64,000 bases of DNA from Diphasiastrum complanatum (GCA_029204225.1 CM055111.1:43464815-43528814); one strand, 5' to 3'. Counted from the first letter of the stretch, positions 30,843 to 43,637 are shown. Made by a program: numbers and translations. Notes: a model not told the origin generated them from the letters alone.

Positions 30843-32752
30843 GCAGTCGTGGCACTCTGTGAGTGTTTTAGATTAGATGTGGGTTTATCTCAGTTGGTGA
30901 GGAGCACTATGATGGGGTGAAGCAAGTTTCAACTTGCTCCCTCTTCCTCACACTCTGTGGACCATATATTGATGAGCTTGAGTGTGTTATTGATCAGGAG
31001 GGTGGTATCGGTGACTTGGCGATGTTCTTATTTCTACCTTACTATATGCGGATGATGTGGCACTACTTTCATCTACAACGGAGGGCAGAGATATTTGGAT
31101 AGACTACACTCATTTGGCGACAGATGGGGCCTGATTGTACATACCAGGAAAACTTAGATCGTGATCTTCGACACTTCTAGGGCCTATATGCAACGACAAC
31201 ATTTGGATGGCCAGCCTTTGGAGATTGTATCTTCTTACACATACTTGGGCACACTTTTCACAGGTCCTATATTTAGTATGAGACAGGCTATGGTAGCTAG
31301 GGTGAGGATGGGTCATGCATCCTTGGTTAGTCTTGAGCATATACGTTTCCGAAAGTATATTCTGGATGCCCCGAGTAAGAGCAAGTTTTTTGACATTATG
31401 GTCTTGCCTACCGTTATGTATGCTATAGAGGTTTTGCCATGTACTTATATTTCTGCTTTAGTATGAACACGCTAGACTTGTAAATTGTAAATATTGAAAT
31501 GGCTCACACCGGCCTGTGGTGTTTTGTAAGAAAATGTAAATAGTAAGTTTTTGTTAACTTGTTGACCTGCTTATATTTGGTATTGGGTATTGGGTCTTGA
31601 TTTAGAGGCTGCTGGACTGACATCTTGGCTGGGAGGAGACTTGGCAGCAGTGCTCTTATGTGTTTATGCTTGTAACTTGATATGTACATTGAGGAGAAAT
31701 CAATAAAGTGGATGTGCCTACTTTGGTGTGCTTTGTGAGAGGTTTGGTGTACATGGATTTCTGAATTAGGTGGGGCAAGTATTTCTTGTTTCCAGACTAC
31801 TATGCGTTTATGCATGATCCGGGCTAAGCTTTTAATTCCACGTTAGATTATCTAAGCCGAGTTTGCAATTATACCTCTCCAAGTTAAGGCTATTTTCAGG
31901 ATGATTGTAATTATTTAGAGATTATTGAGTCTTCCTCGGTCATGCTATTCTCAGTTAGCTTTCCTATCATCTTAGATGTTACATGACTAGGGCCACCAGT
32001 ATTCATGATACCTGCAGGCAGGCTTCTTGTTTAAGACACACATATGGCATGATTATCTCAGAGTTACCCGAGGGATCTCATCAGTACATTCGAGGCTTTA
32101 TTTATTGCACCTATCTACAGCGGACATGGCAGGGTTCTCTTGGGACTAAGCTAGATTTCTATTATTTCCATTTCCTCGAGTTGGACATTATTGGTGTACT
32201 AGTATTACCCCGGTATTTGGATAGTGGTCTCTCACATTTTTTATGGTTCACACTGGGACAGTTACGGATTTCCTCAGACCAGTTTTATGTGGAGACAGGA
32301 CGATTTGTCAGTTATGCACATTAGATGAGGTGGAGTTTGAGAGGCATCTTATTTTCAGGTGTCCTCTATATTACGAGATCAGAGGGTGTTGTCATTGCCT
32401 TTTCCGTCATACCCCAGTCACACTACTCTTTTCCTATGTGGACATGCTATGTTGCTTTGATGATATGTGAGATGTGTCTTCTACGCTGACATACATGCTA
32501 GCAGGACCAATTGGGAGACATAGGCTCCCAGCCCCAGATTACCTCTTTTTCTTGGGGAGACGTTCGAGAGCATATATTGAGAGTGAGACACTATCTGAGG
32601 ATGAGTCTGATATACCATCCCATGATCGACATCGTGATCAGAGGCAGCGTTTACCACTACGCACGAGAGTTGTTCAAAGACCTCAGAGACGACGACCCCC
32701 TCCATCTTTAATCTACAATATCAAGCTCACACGACCTCTGTATAAGTAGGTG
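30843..32752 (+). mobile_element. LINE-5: degenerate LINE, RT palm to C-terminus
   Basis: Starts inside the RT (VVALCECFRL, aligned with the VVMALYE block of other copies), with GPYIDELECVIDQEGG at 30960-31010, a frameshifted YADD near 31045, then MIFDTSRAYMQRQ and SSYTYLGTLFTGP (31161-31270). About 350 bases of foreign sequence interrupt it at 31437-31788. The C-terminal region resumes with GSHQYIRGFIY (32070), LGQLRISSDQF (32255) and the knuckle ICQLCTLDEVE...HLIFRC (32310-32360). There is no hairpin or tail; it ends at a junction with minus-strand LINE-6 near 32752. Confidence 0.85.
31437..31788. other. Unclassified insertion in LINE-5
   Basis: AT-rich sequence absent from other LINE copies, ending in ...AATCAATAAAGTGGATGTG (about 31698-31717), which resembles a polyadenylation signal. 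Its borders are approximate and no terminal repeats or target duplication were found. Confidence 0.45.
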
Positions 32753-33354
32753 TCTCGGGACAGAATCAAATGCTCCATAAATCAACAAAGTAGCAATACA
32801 TCATCTCATGCCTGGACTTAGCCTCCTCAATAATAGCCCTCAATGTAAAAACATGGTCATTAGTATAATGCTGAGCTCTAAAGCCTGCCTGACCCAGTGC
32901 ATGTAGTAAAAAATTATCTGCCTCACCACTCGTTGCTGTCTAGAGGATAGTGCCATAAAGTTTTGCCACAATATGGCCTACCATAATGGTGCAGCAGTTT
33001 CCAGGGTTCATAGGATCACCACTCTTGTAAATAGGATGGAGGGTATTAGTGCACAAAGTTAGAGGGAAACTGGATATAACCGTTTGGTTAAGCAAACTGG
33101 CTAAAATGGGTGCAAGAAAATCAGAGGAGTGAATCAGAAGTTCAGCCTCTACGTCATCAATATCCCGTGCAGGTGCGCAGTTTCTCAATGGCCACGTAAC
33201 CATATCAGTAGTGAAGAAAGAGAAGGCGGAGGAGCGAGGGGAGATGACGATAGGACTATCAGTAGTGATAGTGTAGAGACTAGTGGCATACTCAGTCCAA
33301 CAACATGAATCAGTCAATGGAGGAGGTGAGGTGCGAGAGAGGAATTATCTCCAC
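32753..33354 (-). mobile_element. LINE-6: RT N-terminal fragment
   Basis: A minus-strand frame at 32940-33317 has WTEYATSLYTITTDSPIVIS, DIDDVEAELLIHSSDFLAPI, the conserved N-terminal RT segment NTLHPIYKSGDPMNPGN and VGHIVAKLYGTIL, continuing in another frame as TLRAIIEEARHE and FVDL. Its 5' side begins right after the (CT)n tail of LINE-7. Confidence 0.85.
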
Positions 33355-33547
33355 GAGAGAGAGAGAGAGAGAGAGATTATACTTATGTCTTTTGGATACC
33401 AAGAGGGTACATAAGACTAAAAATAGTACATGTCAAGTGCGTGTATGCACAATATGGGATATTCAACATTAGACAAGTGAAATTGAGCTAAAAGCTAAAG
33501 TCCAGCACGAGGCTGGTAGTACAACAGTATGATAAACACAAAGAGAA
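33355..33547 (-). mobile_element. LINE-7: 3'-end fragment with hairpin and (CT)n tail
   Basis: Only the last 170 bases of a LINE: hairpin at 33387-33417 and a (CT)n tail at 33355-33376. It begins immediately after the (CT)n tail of LINE-8. Confidence 0.8.
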
Positions 33548-33548
33548 T

Positions 33549-35025
33549 GAGAGAGAGAGAGAGAGAGAGAAAGCTTTATCAATGTTTGTGGATTATCAAA
33601 AGGTACACAAGACTAATGAGTACACCTAAAGTGTGCTACTCAAAAACATCTCAAAGAGAAAACTGTAGAGAAATTTATCCATACACTAAATCCAACTAGA
33701 AAAAGCAATTCTACATGGTTTAAAACTAAGAGGAGAGCTTACAAAAGGACACCCGTGAATCAACTACCAAGATATATATCAAAATTGCCCAGAACGATAA
33801 CATTGGGTAAACTCCTGAGATAATCTTTTGAAAAACGTCGTCATGGTGGATAACGATGTCATAGGATGTGCTAGACACACGTGTCCGTAGAGTATGAAAT
33901 CCGACTCTCAAGGTTGATGATATTGTCTTTGGTCTTTATGTCTGAAGGGGATAATTACCCCATCCTCTAACTTGGACCCCTATTTGTACGATGACAAGAC
34001 CTGGAGAAAAAAGTGGCGATACGAGGTATTGTGGCTCTCAAGTTGGAATAGGTGTTGCAACCTCTTGTGTTGAAACATCTATGTGTCATCAAGGCTACAC
34101 ATCTCTAATTGTCATATGATATTAATGAGCAGAGCATGACTAGCAAATCACAAAAAGGATAATTATACCTTGCTTTGATCTCATAATAAAAAGGGCAATA
34201 GGGCACTGAAGATATTGTGGTCGGATCAAGTCATCAACTACATCAACCTCCAAAAAGTGGGTTCGATAGAAGTCTAGCTTGACCTGCAAATTACTCGACC
34301 CATTACTAAGTGCATGCTTGATATATGAACAATGTGTCCCCAATGAAAGATGTGAAATAGATATGCTAAATGAGTCTAATAGACATGAGGTTTGGTAGTA
34401 CCAGGATGAGCGACGCCCCTAGTCATATATCACACAAGATTATGTGAATTATGAATCTCTCTCCCCCCATATCAACAACAACACACTCCAAAATCTTCAT
34501 AAATTAGAATGCAGGTAATTAATCTGAAGACAGCCTCCATCTAAATAGGAAACATAGCAAACTCAACCAGGACAATCTTAATGTGCAAAAACGACTTGGC
34601 CCGTATCTTACACAAAAGCATAGTGAGCTGGAGTCATGTGAGCCCAATCTAAGAAATTAAGTCCAATGCACCAAATCTCTTTGCATACATAATTCTACGG
34701 GTGACCAACATGTCAAATAACAACACTTACTTGAATGAAGCATCATGTATATGTCTCCTCAAACAAAATTGCTTCAAATTGACTGAAGGTTCCCCTTTCC
34801 CAAGTTGACTAGTGGCAGCTTGTCTCATACCAAAGATGAGGCCCATGAAGCATACAACCAAGTACGAAACTATCTCCAATGGTACACCACTCTTATAGTA
34901 TTGTCAATTTGAGATAAGCTCTCATCTAACTTGAAGCGTCCCATGACTAGCACCTTGTCAAAAGAGAAACTGAGATCGCTCAACCTCTGAATGAGCATAT
35001 GACCATTTACGAAAAATTTGCCCAT
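33549..35025 (-). mobile_element. LINE-8: degenerate LINE with (CT)n tail
   Basis: The minus strand opens with GHMLIQRLSDLSFS (RT, about 35000), then an internal deletion to the thumb region (GMRQAATSQLGKG near 34820), then LDFYRTHFLEVDVVDDLIRP (34205-34270), and the 3' UTR with AGCTTT and the (CT)n tail (33549-33570). It is inserted in the gypsy-3 relic, which resumes near 35045. Heavily mutated. Confidence 0.75.
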
Positions 35026-36229
35026 ATAGTCACATAAGATAGGACGGACCTATCTTAGCTTGAGATACTCCTCCAAGATCCTTTAAACTTCCTCCTCATT
35101 CAAGCTCATCCTATAAGGAGGCCTACATGTCGGACTTGCCCTTGGAATGATCTTGATACGATGCTCTACATTCCTCCTAGGCAGCAATCCCTCTGGCATG
35201 TCACTAATTAACATATGTATTAAGTTTGTGCGGATGGACTTCTCTAGCTCACTTGTTGGGTCACATCTTTGTTGTAATGCAGATTGATGTGCTATAGAAG
35301 ATGCAAAAAAAGATGAAGTTTCTTGTGGGATCATTAGTGAGTGTGCTTATTTGATTACTATCAAAACTAGAATCAACATTCACGCAACACAACCACAAAT
35401 ACTGCTAGTCCATTCTCTTTATTTGCATACAGTTAGTAAGAGGACCCTCAACAGATGGTCTCTCCCCCTTTAAGACATGAGACATAACCTCATGTCTAAA
35501 CTTATACACATGCGAATAGCAGGCTGCTTACTTGCATGCCACCACTTGCTCAAAATAATATCAAACTTAGCTAATTTTATAATTTCAAAGTTTAACTTAC
35601 TTGTGAATAGACAAAGATGCCCGAGAGACTCTCATCCCAAACTTTTGTTCCCTCACCATCTGGCATCTCAACTGTATACTAGTAATCAGAAGGAACAATA
35701 GCTAAGTGTAGCTTCTTTACCAAACATGAATTAATGATACTATGCGAGGAACCAATGTCAAATAAGATGAGCACGTCATGACCTTCTAGCTTCCTCATGA
35801 GCATCAAATCACCATCTGGAAACTAATAAGCTTCACGCGCCTTATTGGATAAAAAGCAAATTGGTGCCTCTGGAACAAACTTCCGCTCCAAGACTGTCAT
35901 GAAATGTCTAGTGTCCTCATTGTCATTTACCAACAGGTCAACCAAAATTTCCTCATCCTTACCCTCATCTTGACACTATTGTAAAACATGGAGTTTCTTG
36001 CTCATGCGTTGAGGACAATCCTTGAAAAGGTGCTTGCTAAGACAAAAAAAGCATTATCCGCCTTTCTTGGGCCTTTCCTTTTCCTCTGGAGTGAGGAGAG
36101 ACTTGTCGTAAGCACGAGCCATGAGAGACGCCGACTTGTGCTTCAAAGTCAAAGTTTGTTGCATCTGGATAGGATCCTTTTGTGAGAAGTCTTTCTAACT
36201 AGATTTGCCAGACTCCGCAAACCCATCTT

Positions 36230-36741
36230 CTAGGGACAACTTTTCATTCTAGATTTAGCCTTGTTGCGCACGTTGCCTTCAAAATTGAGTGTTGTTGCAA
36301 CCACCTCTTCCAAGGTTTTGCAACCTTCATCAAGCATTGAAGGCCTCAACTCCTCTCTAAGGCCAAAGATGAACTTGTGCACCACAAGCCATTCCGGAAT
36401 CTCCTCAGGTATCTTGATGAGCACTTATGTGTACTTGTTAGCATATTATTGCACCATCTACTGCCTCTAACGATGCAAAGAACAAGCATCCATTGCACGT
36501 ACATGCTCATGTATACTGAGAAGATTACACATAAGTCCCAACCACAATCAAAATCATTGTTCGCATCTCTGCCATGGTCCTCCGTTTTGTCCATGCAAGC
36601 TTGCACAGACGGAGAAACACCTGGAGGGGAACTCACAATCACAGTGTTTAGATTATGGTCAGGACTAGAATAAGAACTTCCAGACAAAGAATGGAGAGCA
36701 ACTGGAGGGCTAAGAGGGATATCAACATGGTTGTCTGCCAT
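36230..36741 (-). pseudogene. gypsy-3 gag
   Basis: The N-terminal frame starts MADNHVDIPLSPP and continues with a Ser/Pro-rich region. A frameshift leads into FIFGLREELRPSMLDEGCKT, the retrotransposon gag core pattern (F..GL...L). Not functional. Confidence 0.75.
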
Positions 36742-37655
36742 AATGGATACAATATGGGATAAAGAAATACGAAAAGAAACTCTCTTTTTCTCTCAATCAG
36801 AAATGAAACAGCAAAGAACTATTTCTCGTAAAGAGGGAAAACGGAAAAAAAAAAAAAAAAAGGATTCAAAAATGGTTGATCACTTTCTGAAATCTGAATT
36901 TCTGGTGATTGATAACTATAGGCCAGCTTCAAATAGTGAGACAGTCATGTGGTTCTGCTGTCAGGTCTAGATTTCAGAAGTGTGATGCCAGTCTGGCTCT
37001 TTGATATTGTGCGATTCAGCTGCTGGAAAATGCCAGGAAAAACACTTCACCAGGCCTTTCAAAGAACAGGGTTGCTCGATAAGAAGTCACACCCTTGCGC
37101 TTCTTGAAAAACTGAGAGATTTGAGCCAAAAAAAACTGTGCTACAGAGCTGCTGGAAATCGCGACCCAACAGCCTGCAATTTTGTAGAGCTTCAGCTTCC
37201 TTAAGCTGCCTACACCCAAAAGTTTTTTTTTTTTGCGCAACTGCTCAGCGATTCTCCTGCCCAAGTGCGATGGATCTGGCTGCAGGTTTTTGCACTCAAA
37301 AAACTGCCAAGAAGTGATTTTCAAAGCCTAAGAAAATGATAGAAATCCTGCCCACAGATGGTCCAAAAATCTTGCCCACAGGGGCACTGGAATCATGCCC
37401 AAAGGTGCACTGAAAATTCCATGGAGGTGCACTGGAAATTCCAGCCTTCAGAAAGTGCAATTTCCTGCTTGTTGAGGTGAGATGGAGAGAAAAAAAAAAG
37501 CACTTGTTTCATCGATTTGTAGAGCTGGGACAGCAGCGATGGAGGCTAGACAGCATCCATCTATCCTGATTTCCTTCCTCTCACCCAAATCCCTAAAGAA
37601 AATGAGAAAATTTAGTTTTCCCACACTCTCTCTCTCTAGAACGAGCCTAGAATGA

Positions 37656-37668
37656 GGCTCTGATACCA
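37656..37668 (-). other. gypsy-3 primer binding site
   Basis: The minus strand reads TGGTATCAGAGCC two bases inside the LTR, complementary to initiator Met-tRNA. Confidence 0.85.
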
Positions 37669-37670
37669 AT

Positions 37671-38098
37671 TGTCACAAAACTCTCTCTCCAAGCTCGTGA
37701 AAACCAAAAGGCCGGTGTGTCAAATGAACCTCCCAACCGTAGGCACCCCCCTCTATGAGTCCTACCTGCTATTCTTGTCACTTGGCACATGGCATCCAGC
37801 CGTGGGTGATCGGTCCACCTAGCATGCATGTCACCTGTGACTTGCGAATATTGAGTGACTCATAAAGTACCACCCTTATGCCCACCATGGACCTGTGACC
37901 TACTTGGTCACCACGATGGCTTGCCGGCTAACATCTTGTCACTGACAGCTAGGATCCCGACGGTCACAAATCACCGCTAGCAGTCACACTAACTGGGTCA
38001 CTACTTGTGACGCACCAGCCTTCACCCATACTTGGCCTCAAGCCCTCTGGGAACCTACCGCGCCAAGGTCATAATCGAGCCGAGACTAGGCTCTAACA
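37671..38098 (-). repeat. gypsy-3 5' LTR
   Basis: 428 bp running TGTTAGAGCC...GTTTTGTGACA in element orientation. No partner LTR is in the window; the outer border rests on the TG..CA rule and the change of sequence character. Confidence 0.7.
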
Positions 38099-38139
38099 CA
38101 TGCACTACTTGATGCAACTACCAAAGTCTTCTCAGGTCT

Positions 38140-39100
38140 ATTAAGATTATCACATTGCAGGTCCGAAGCTATGAAGTGCCTCTTTCAACTGTTGAAGAGA
38201 TTCTTCCAAGGGAGCCCGAATAATGGCATGCACTTGCTATCACTTGAAAGCAACTGGATTTGGTGCAAAAGAAATTTGTGCATACTCTTCAATGAATTGC
38301 ACTAGAACTCACTAAGTCCAAAAAGACTTTCGACTCTTGTTAGAATGGTAGGTATGTTCCATCCTTGAATGGTCTTTATTTCATCTTCCATCACCTAAAT
38401 GCCTTGAGCACTAAAGCTTTTATCTTCCACCTCCACCTTTGCAAGTTTGCACACATAAAGGTTAGTATGCCATTCATGATCATGAATAAGTTTTCAAGGC
38501 CAAACGCAAGTGCTTCTTATGTTCCACTATGCTGCAATTGTATACCCAAATCTCATCAAGGAAAACTATCATGAAGGATCCAAATATGGTCAAAAATGTC
38601 ATTCATAAGTGCCATAAAAATAGCAAAAGCATTTGTTAATGCAAGTGGTGATATGAGAAATTCAAACTGGTTATCTTGAGTGAAAATACCATCTTTGAAA
38701 CAACTTCATCAGCTATACAAAATTTGATCTAACTATAATGGACTTTGTTATCAAGAAATACTTACCAGCTTTTAATTGATCAACCAAGTATTCAATTCGA
38801 GCTACAAGTTATATGTTATATTGTCCATTGGTTGAATTCCCTATAATCAAGCAGCATTCATTTTCATTTTGATGAAAAGGTATACACCATATATAAGGAA
38901 GCATTGGTTCAAACTTTATCTAAGTTTCTAAGTTTGCTTCTTGCATTCTTGTAGTTCATTGAGCACTAAACAATCCAATGCCTTGCATGGTGGTGACGAC
39001 CCTTGCAAGGCTTCAATATTATAATCAAAATGATGACAAAGAGATAGTCCTACTGGTACGTCGATGTCAATTGATTCAAGGGTTACCTCCTTCCATCCAC
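38140..39100 (-). mobile_element. gypsy-4: ancient reverse transcriptase relic
   Basis: The minus strand around 38700-38400 reads GIFTQDNQFEFLISPLALTN, FAIFMALMNDIF and, after stops, VFLDEIWVYN, clearly a decayed gypsy RT ([22 protein letters not shown]). The block extends with weaker similarity to about 39100. It directly borders the gypsy-3 LTR, which suggests gypsy-3 inserted into this older copy. Confidence 0.7.
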
Positions 39101-40822
39101 TATCTTTCTCTCATAATTCATTAGCTTCAGATGTATTTTAGAATGGAACAATCATTTATTAGGTAAATTTCCCTACTAACAAAAATTCTTTGGAGAACAT
39201 CTTAAATCTCGAAAATTCACATAGTCGTACATCTTTGAATATATTTTTTTGATATCTTTCTTTCTCCTCCTAGGTCAATGCTAGAGTCCCATCCTTCCTC
39301 ACTTATCTTACTACAGAACGCATTTGATTATTTAAAAGTACTTCGGGTGAAATCATTGTTAATCAGCTTGATCCATTAGCAATAATTCTGGCCATCCCAA
39401 TACATCACTCTTTCATGTACTTGAACTTTGTATTGCAGCACTCTAAAGGTTTGTTACACTAGATTATTGTTACTAATTCGTTATCATTTATGTCACATTC
39501 GTTGAACCTTCAGTCTTTTGCTCTCTCAAATGCTCCACAAGAGACGATATTGATGACTTTTTGTTTCAATGTCTCCCCAACCTAGTGTTCTAATGTTTTA
39601 CAGCTGTCCATGATCCAAGTAAACTTGTTGATTCCATGTCTTGATCATCACTATTTTTTTAAGATCAAAACCATTACAAACTTATAATCTTTTTTCATGT
39701 TACATGGTTCATTCCAAATAGGTCTTAGAGCAATCTCTATAATCGATTTTCAATTATTGCCAATGTAACTGATTCTTTCTTGAAATTTCAACAAAAATTC
39801 CAAAGTCTTTGTAAAGAATCTACCAAACATCTTCACAATTCGATTCTTCACCAGTAAATTTAATCCACAATTTCTTAGCTTTGTTTTCCAAGGTAATTCC
39901 CACTCGCATTTGAAGCAAACCCTTTCTAGACTTTTGTTGCTATATAACCTTCTTAAACACCTCTACCCTAGTCAGTATTCTAACCAAATATCCAAGAAAA
40001 TATTTTCCAACAACTCACAAAGTGGGTTAGATTGATTGTTGCATAACTTGGTAACTTATTCACCCAGCTTTCTAGAGTTCAAAGAGATAAAATTACACAA
40101 AATTGTTGTGAAAATCGCTTCTTCAAAAAACTCGATTTTCTTCAAACAACTTGACTTTTCCTCTTCTAACTTTCACACCACTTGGCAATTGCTAACACCT
40201 ACAACCAAAACCATCTACAAAGTAAATCTAATTACGTACATGGCCATCTCGTCAAATTAAAGGATATGATTTGCATTCCAAATATTAATCTTCTTTCTCT
40301 GTCATAACAAAATAGGCTAATATCACACAAAGAAAAGACCAATCGACGGCTAAATTTTTCATCTTACAGTATGTCACTTTGAAAACATTATAAGCTCGGG
40401 TGTCGAATAGTAGAACCATCATGAGTCTTCCCTAGTCCTTGTTGTACGAATTTCCCTATGTTAAATATTGGTGTTTGTGTCCTAAAAACCTGAAGAATTT
40501 AATTTAATACGCTAAGCTTAATGCTCCGACGTCACTTTATGGCCAACTTATCAGTTTAAACAATTTCAAATCTTGCATTTTACACAAAAAAACCATAATG
40601 TAATGCAATTGGAATATATTCCCATATCAAGATGCTCATAACTGTTTGCTCATTCAACATATAAGGAACACAAAAAACAAAAAATAACACAAACACTTCC
40701 AAAAATTAGGAAGAGAAATACGCAATAAGAAACTTGGTGTCTAACTTGTACAATGTTCTCACTCTCAAAAAGCACTTCATCCTAAAACATAAATTACCCA
40801 CGTGCACCTTTACACATCATAC
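39100..40822. other. Intronic DNA, probably decayed retroelement; no gene
   Basis: AT-rich with no convincing frame; it may continue gypsy-4 upstream. Confidence 0.35.
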
Positions 40823-41005
40823 CTGCTCATCAAAAGCGGTGTACTTCAGAACAGCCTTGACTACACCAGAGCTTGCAACACTACCGCGTGTCAAGTGAGG
40901 GAACTTCAAACGAAACCAAGCGCTAAGTGCCCCAGGATAGGATATCCCAAAGACAAACCAAGGGTTCTCAAACTCTGACCGATTGTACTTATCATTAACT
41001 TCTCC
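40823..41005 (-). CDS. S28 serine protease (EDA2-like), exon with catalytic serine
   Basis: 61 codons in phase 0, from GEVNDKYNRSEFENPWFVF through GISYPGALSAWFRLKFPHLT to VVKAVLKYTAFDEQ. GxSYxG is the nucleophile elbow of peptidase S28 (prolyl/dipeptidyl carboxypeptidase family; the plant group includes Arabidopsis EDA2), enzymes of the secretory or vacuolar system that cleave after proline. Acceptor TTTAATGTAG, donor CAG|GTATGATG. The next exon starts VGESAGPDC, the expected continuation. No in-frame stop in any of the six exons, so the gene may be functional. Upstream exons with signal peptide and N-terminus were not found to the right. Confidence 0.93.
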
Positions 41006-42990
41006 CTACATTAAAAAACAAGTCAATTCATTAGACAGTTGTATATGGACACATCGACTAAAAGCATTAGTGCAGAAGTTCAAAACATAACAGACAGAAG
41101 ATGCTACAGAATGCAACAATCAACCTCATAAAAAGTCATACCTTGACGACAACATCCATGCATTTAAGCTGAATCTTATTTGAAGCTCCAAAATGGAATT
41201 AATCTCAAACAATCAGCCAGCTAACAATTAGGCCTTATGGCTTATTTCTAGTCTATGAGGACCCAAATCAAGACCAATTCTACCTGTCCTAATTAGAGCC
41301 CAATAATAGCCAAATAATGAGTAAATTTCAATAATGACAAGTGAGACCACGTAATCAAACCATGTGTTCTGAATGTCTGATAAGAACAAATAATAATACA
41401 GCACCCAAGACCAGAGTATTTGTCCCAAATATGCCCATAATTCCTCCTCCTAAAAGAGATAGTGTATCCATCTTTGGCATGATGAAAATGCTGAAGGGGG
41501 GTGATAGTGCAAAATGAAATGAATTTGCAGCAAAATGAATCTCAATCAATGCTAAAAGTGATGAAGAATGCACATTTGATTGATCTAGATCCAAACTATG
41601 CGCTAAAACAAAACTAGTTATCAAAACTAGCTTATCTTGCTCCACAAATGGCACATAGATTTGATCAAACACTCCATAGAAAGGTTCAGTAAGCTTCCAA
41701 GACTTGTAATAAACTTCAGTACCTTCCAATCAATCCATTACATGCATAAGATCACTCGCATATCAAAGCTCTAACTCGCCACACAAAAACAATGTCAACC
41801 AAGTGAAAGATCTCGATTTTTCATCATCTATGACAAAATGTCATAGATGTCTACACATGTGCATCTTGGATTTATGGTTTAGGGTTACCCTTCAACCATG
41901 TCTGGCCTAACCCTAAAGTCAATACCCTAGAATAGGCCATCAACCCTAGAATTGACCTCAAGAACTCGAGATCCACCAACAAGGTAAACATGCTAAAAAT
42001 AGTCATACATTCTCTCTACAACGCTAATATACATTTTGTACTCATTAGTAAAGATGCCAATAGACCTCGTGTGAGGAATTTACATGCTTAGGCATAGGGC
42101 TAAGCATCTATACATGTGGCATGTGCCACATCATCACTTACAAGTGGAATAACAACAAACTAGTCAAGCTAGAATTGTGAAATTTCAATACAAAATGCAC
42201 CAAAGAATTAGATGCAAAATATCTATGCCATCTAAAAAGCTAGAGAATTGGAACTGTAACTCAACAACTACTTACTATGGATCAAATACATTTCAATGGA
42301 TGAGAATCTCAAATAATGCATCCATATGAACGAAATGGCTAAAGCATGCCATAAGAACTTTTTTGCACATAGATGGAAACCATGCCAACCACATGGACCA
42401 AGAATGATTCGAGATATAGATAGAGATTCAAATTCCATACATCCATAACATCCCCCTTGATAGAATGACAAAAGACCCATAGTAGCCTAGAGCAAGAGTA
42501 CCATACAGCTCCAAATACTGCTACATCACCATGGAAAAGCGGGTAATGATGGCTCAAACATGGAAGAGAAAAAAACAGAATAATCTTTATTTTCCAATAT
42601 TTTATCCCTGTAGCATAGATGCATGTTCCGTACCCTTTCAAGGACTATTTTTGGCTGAATAAGCAAGGAATAAAGAACGTGTTCCAAAAAAAAAGGCATG
42701 AAAATATACTAATAATTAAAAAACATTGAGGTCTCCAAACCCCAAGAGATTCCATTCAGTACAGAAATACAAAACATGAGCAAGAAGAGTTAAGGGCAGC
42801 TCAAAGAAAGGAGATAATGCCAAAACAAGTTGCATGCTCATTTCTTATTCACTAATAGGTAGTATTGTATGTTTATTTAGTGGTTCCATTATGTGTGTCA
42901 AAATTTCTTGTTAGTTTTTATTGTTTTGAATACCTATCACCATTTTTCACATGGATGATAGAATAGGCTATAATCAACAATTTAGGTCAA
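41006..42990. other. No gene recognised
   Basis: AT-rich, probably intron or upstream sequence of the protease gene. A 124-codon minus frame (41355-41729) and one at 42339-42641 show no family pattern and were not accepted. TTAGGGTT-like bits near 41880 are not arrays. Confidence 0.4.
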
Positions 42991-42999
42991 TTCTTCTAT

Positions 43000-43440
43000 A
43001 TCGATTTCTTGTTCAAGAAGAAATGAGATATCTAAGTCTCATGAATAGGGAAGATTCTCAAGAGCAAGGATACATCGCCAAAAAGCAGGGATAAAATTAC
43101 AAGAAAGGAGGAAAAGGCAAAAGGGACAAAGGAAAGCAAAAGCAACAATACAACCAAGAGGAACGAATTAAGACAACTCCGAAGCAAAAAGGTGATGGCT
43201 ATTCATGTGGTAAGTTTGGTCATTTAGCTTTTGAGCGTAAAAAGAAGCAATTTAACACGAAGAAACAATCAAGCAATAATGTAGACGGTGAGGAGAAGCT
43301 AATGAGAAGGCAAATGATTTGGTACTTGACCAAAATGAGCTCTTTTCACCATCAACATCATTTAGTGACAGTTTAGAGGAGGAAGACTATTGGTATATGA
43401 ATTCAGGGGCATCTAAGCATTTGACGTAGAGTTAAAAATC
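43000..43440 (+). pseudogene. copia relic: zinc knuckle and protease start
   Basis: The plus strand reads a Lys/Gln-rich segment, then GDGYSCGKFGHLAFERKKK, a damaged CCHC knuckle (first and last Cys replaced), and later in another frame YWYMNSGASKHLT, the copia protease start with the catalytic Asp changed to Asn. No further copia domains follow. Confidence 0.75.
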
Positions 43441-43529
43441 AGATCATATGCTCTTACATACTCATGCTTCTCATACTGTTGTTCTTCTATTTTTTACGCT
43501 AGTCTTTTTTGGTTTAGATTAATTTTACT

Positions 43530-43637
43530 AGTTGCAAAGATGTTCCACACCTCCATGGCATGAACATACTTTATAATGTACTCTTTTCAGTCTTATGTAC
43601 TTTTGGGAACCTAAAAGACATAAATAAAGCTCTCTCT
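43530..43637 (+). mobile_element. LINE-9: 3'-end fragment
   Basis: About 100 bases ending with the GTCTT...AAGAC terminal stem (43590-43619), ATAAATAAAG and a short CTCTCTCT. LINE-10 begins immediately afterwards. Confidence 0.75.

Larger units (their letters stand above)
35045..38098 (-). mobile_element. gypsy-3: 5' half of a Ty3/gypsy element
   Basis: The 5' LTR is 37671-38098, primer site 37656-37668 and gag starts at 36741 (MADNHVDIPLSPPVALHSL) with IPEWLVVHKFIFGLREELRP and TLEEVVATTLNFE at 36230-36424. Below that come poor remnants of nucleocapsid and protease, then the linker to RT with GLLPRRNVEHRIKIIPRASP and RPPYRMSLNEEEV (35083-35200). RT, integrase and 3' LTR are absent; LINE-8 begins there. 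Confidence 0.85.
30393..40822 (-). other. 10.4-kb intron of the S28 protease gene, filled with retroelements
   Basis: Donor CAG|GTATGATG at 40822, acceptor CTCCTAG at 30393. It contains at least five LINE pieces in both orientations and two gypsy relics. Confidence 0.75.

Noticed and set aside
41355-41729. 124-codon minus-strand frame as a gene
   Set aside because: Lacks any family motif, sits in AT-rich intronic or flanking DNA, and does not match S28 protease N-terminal sequence.
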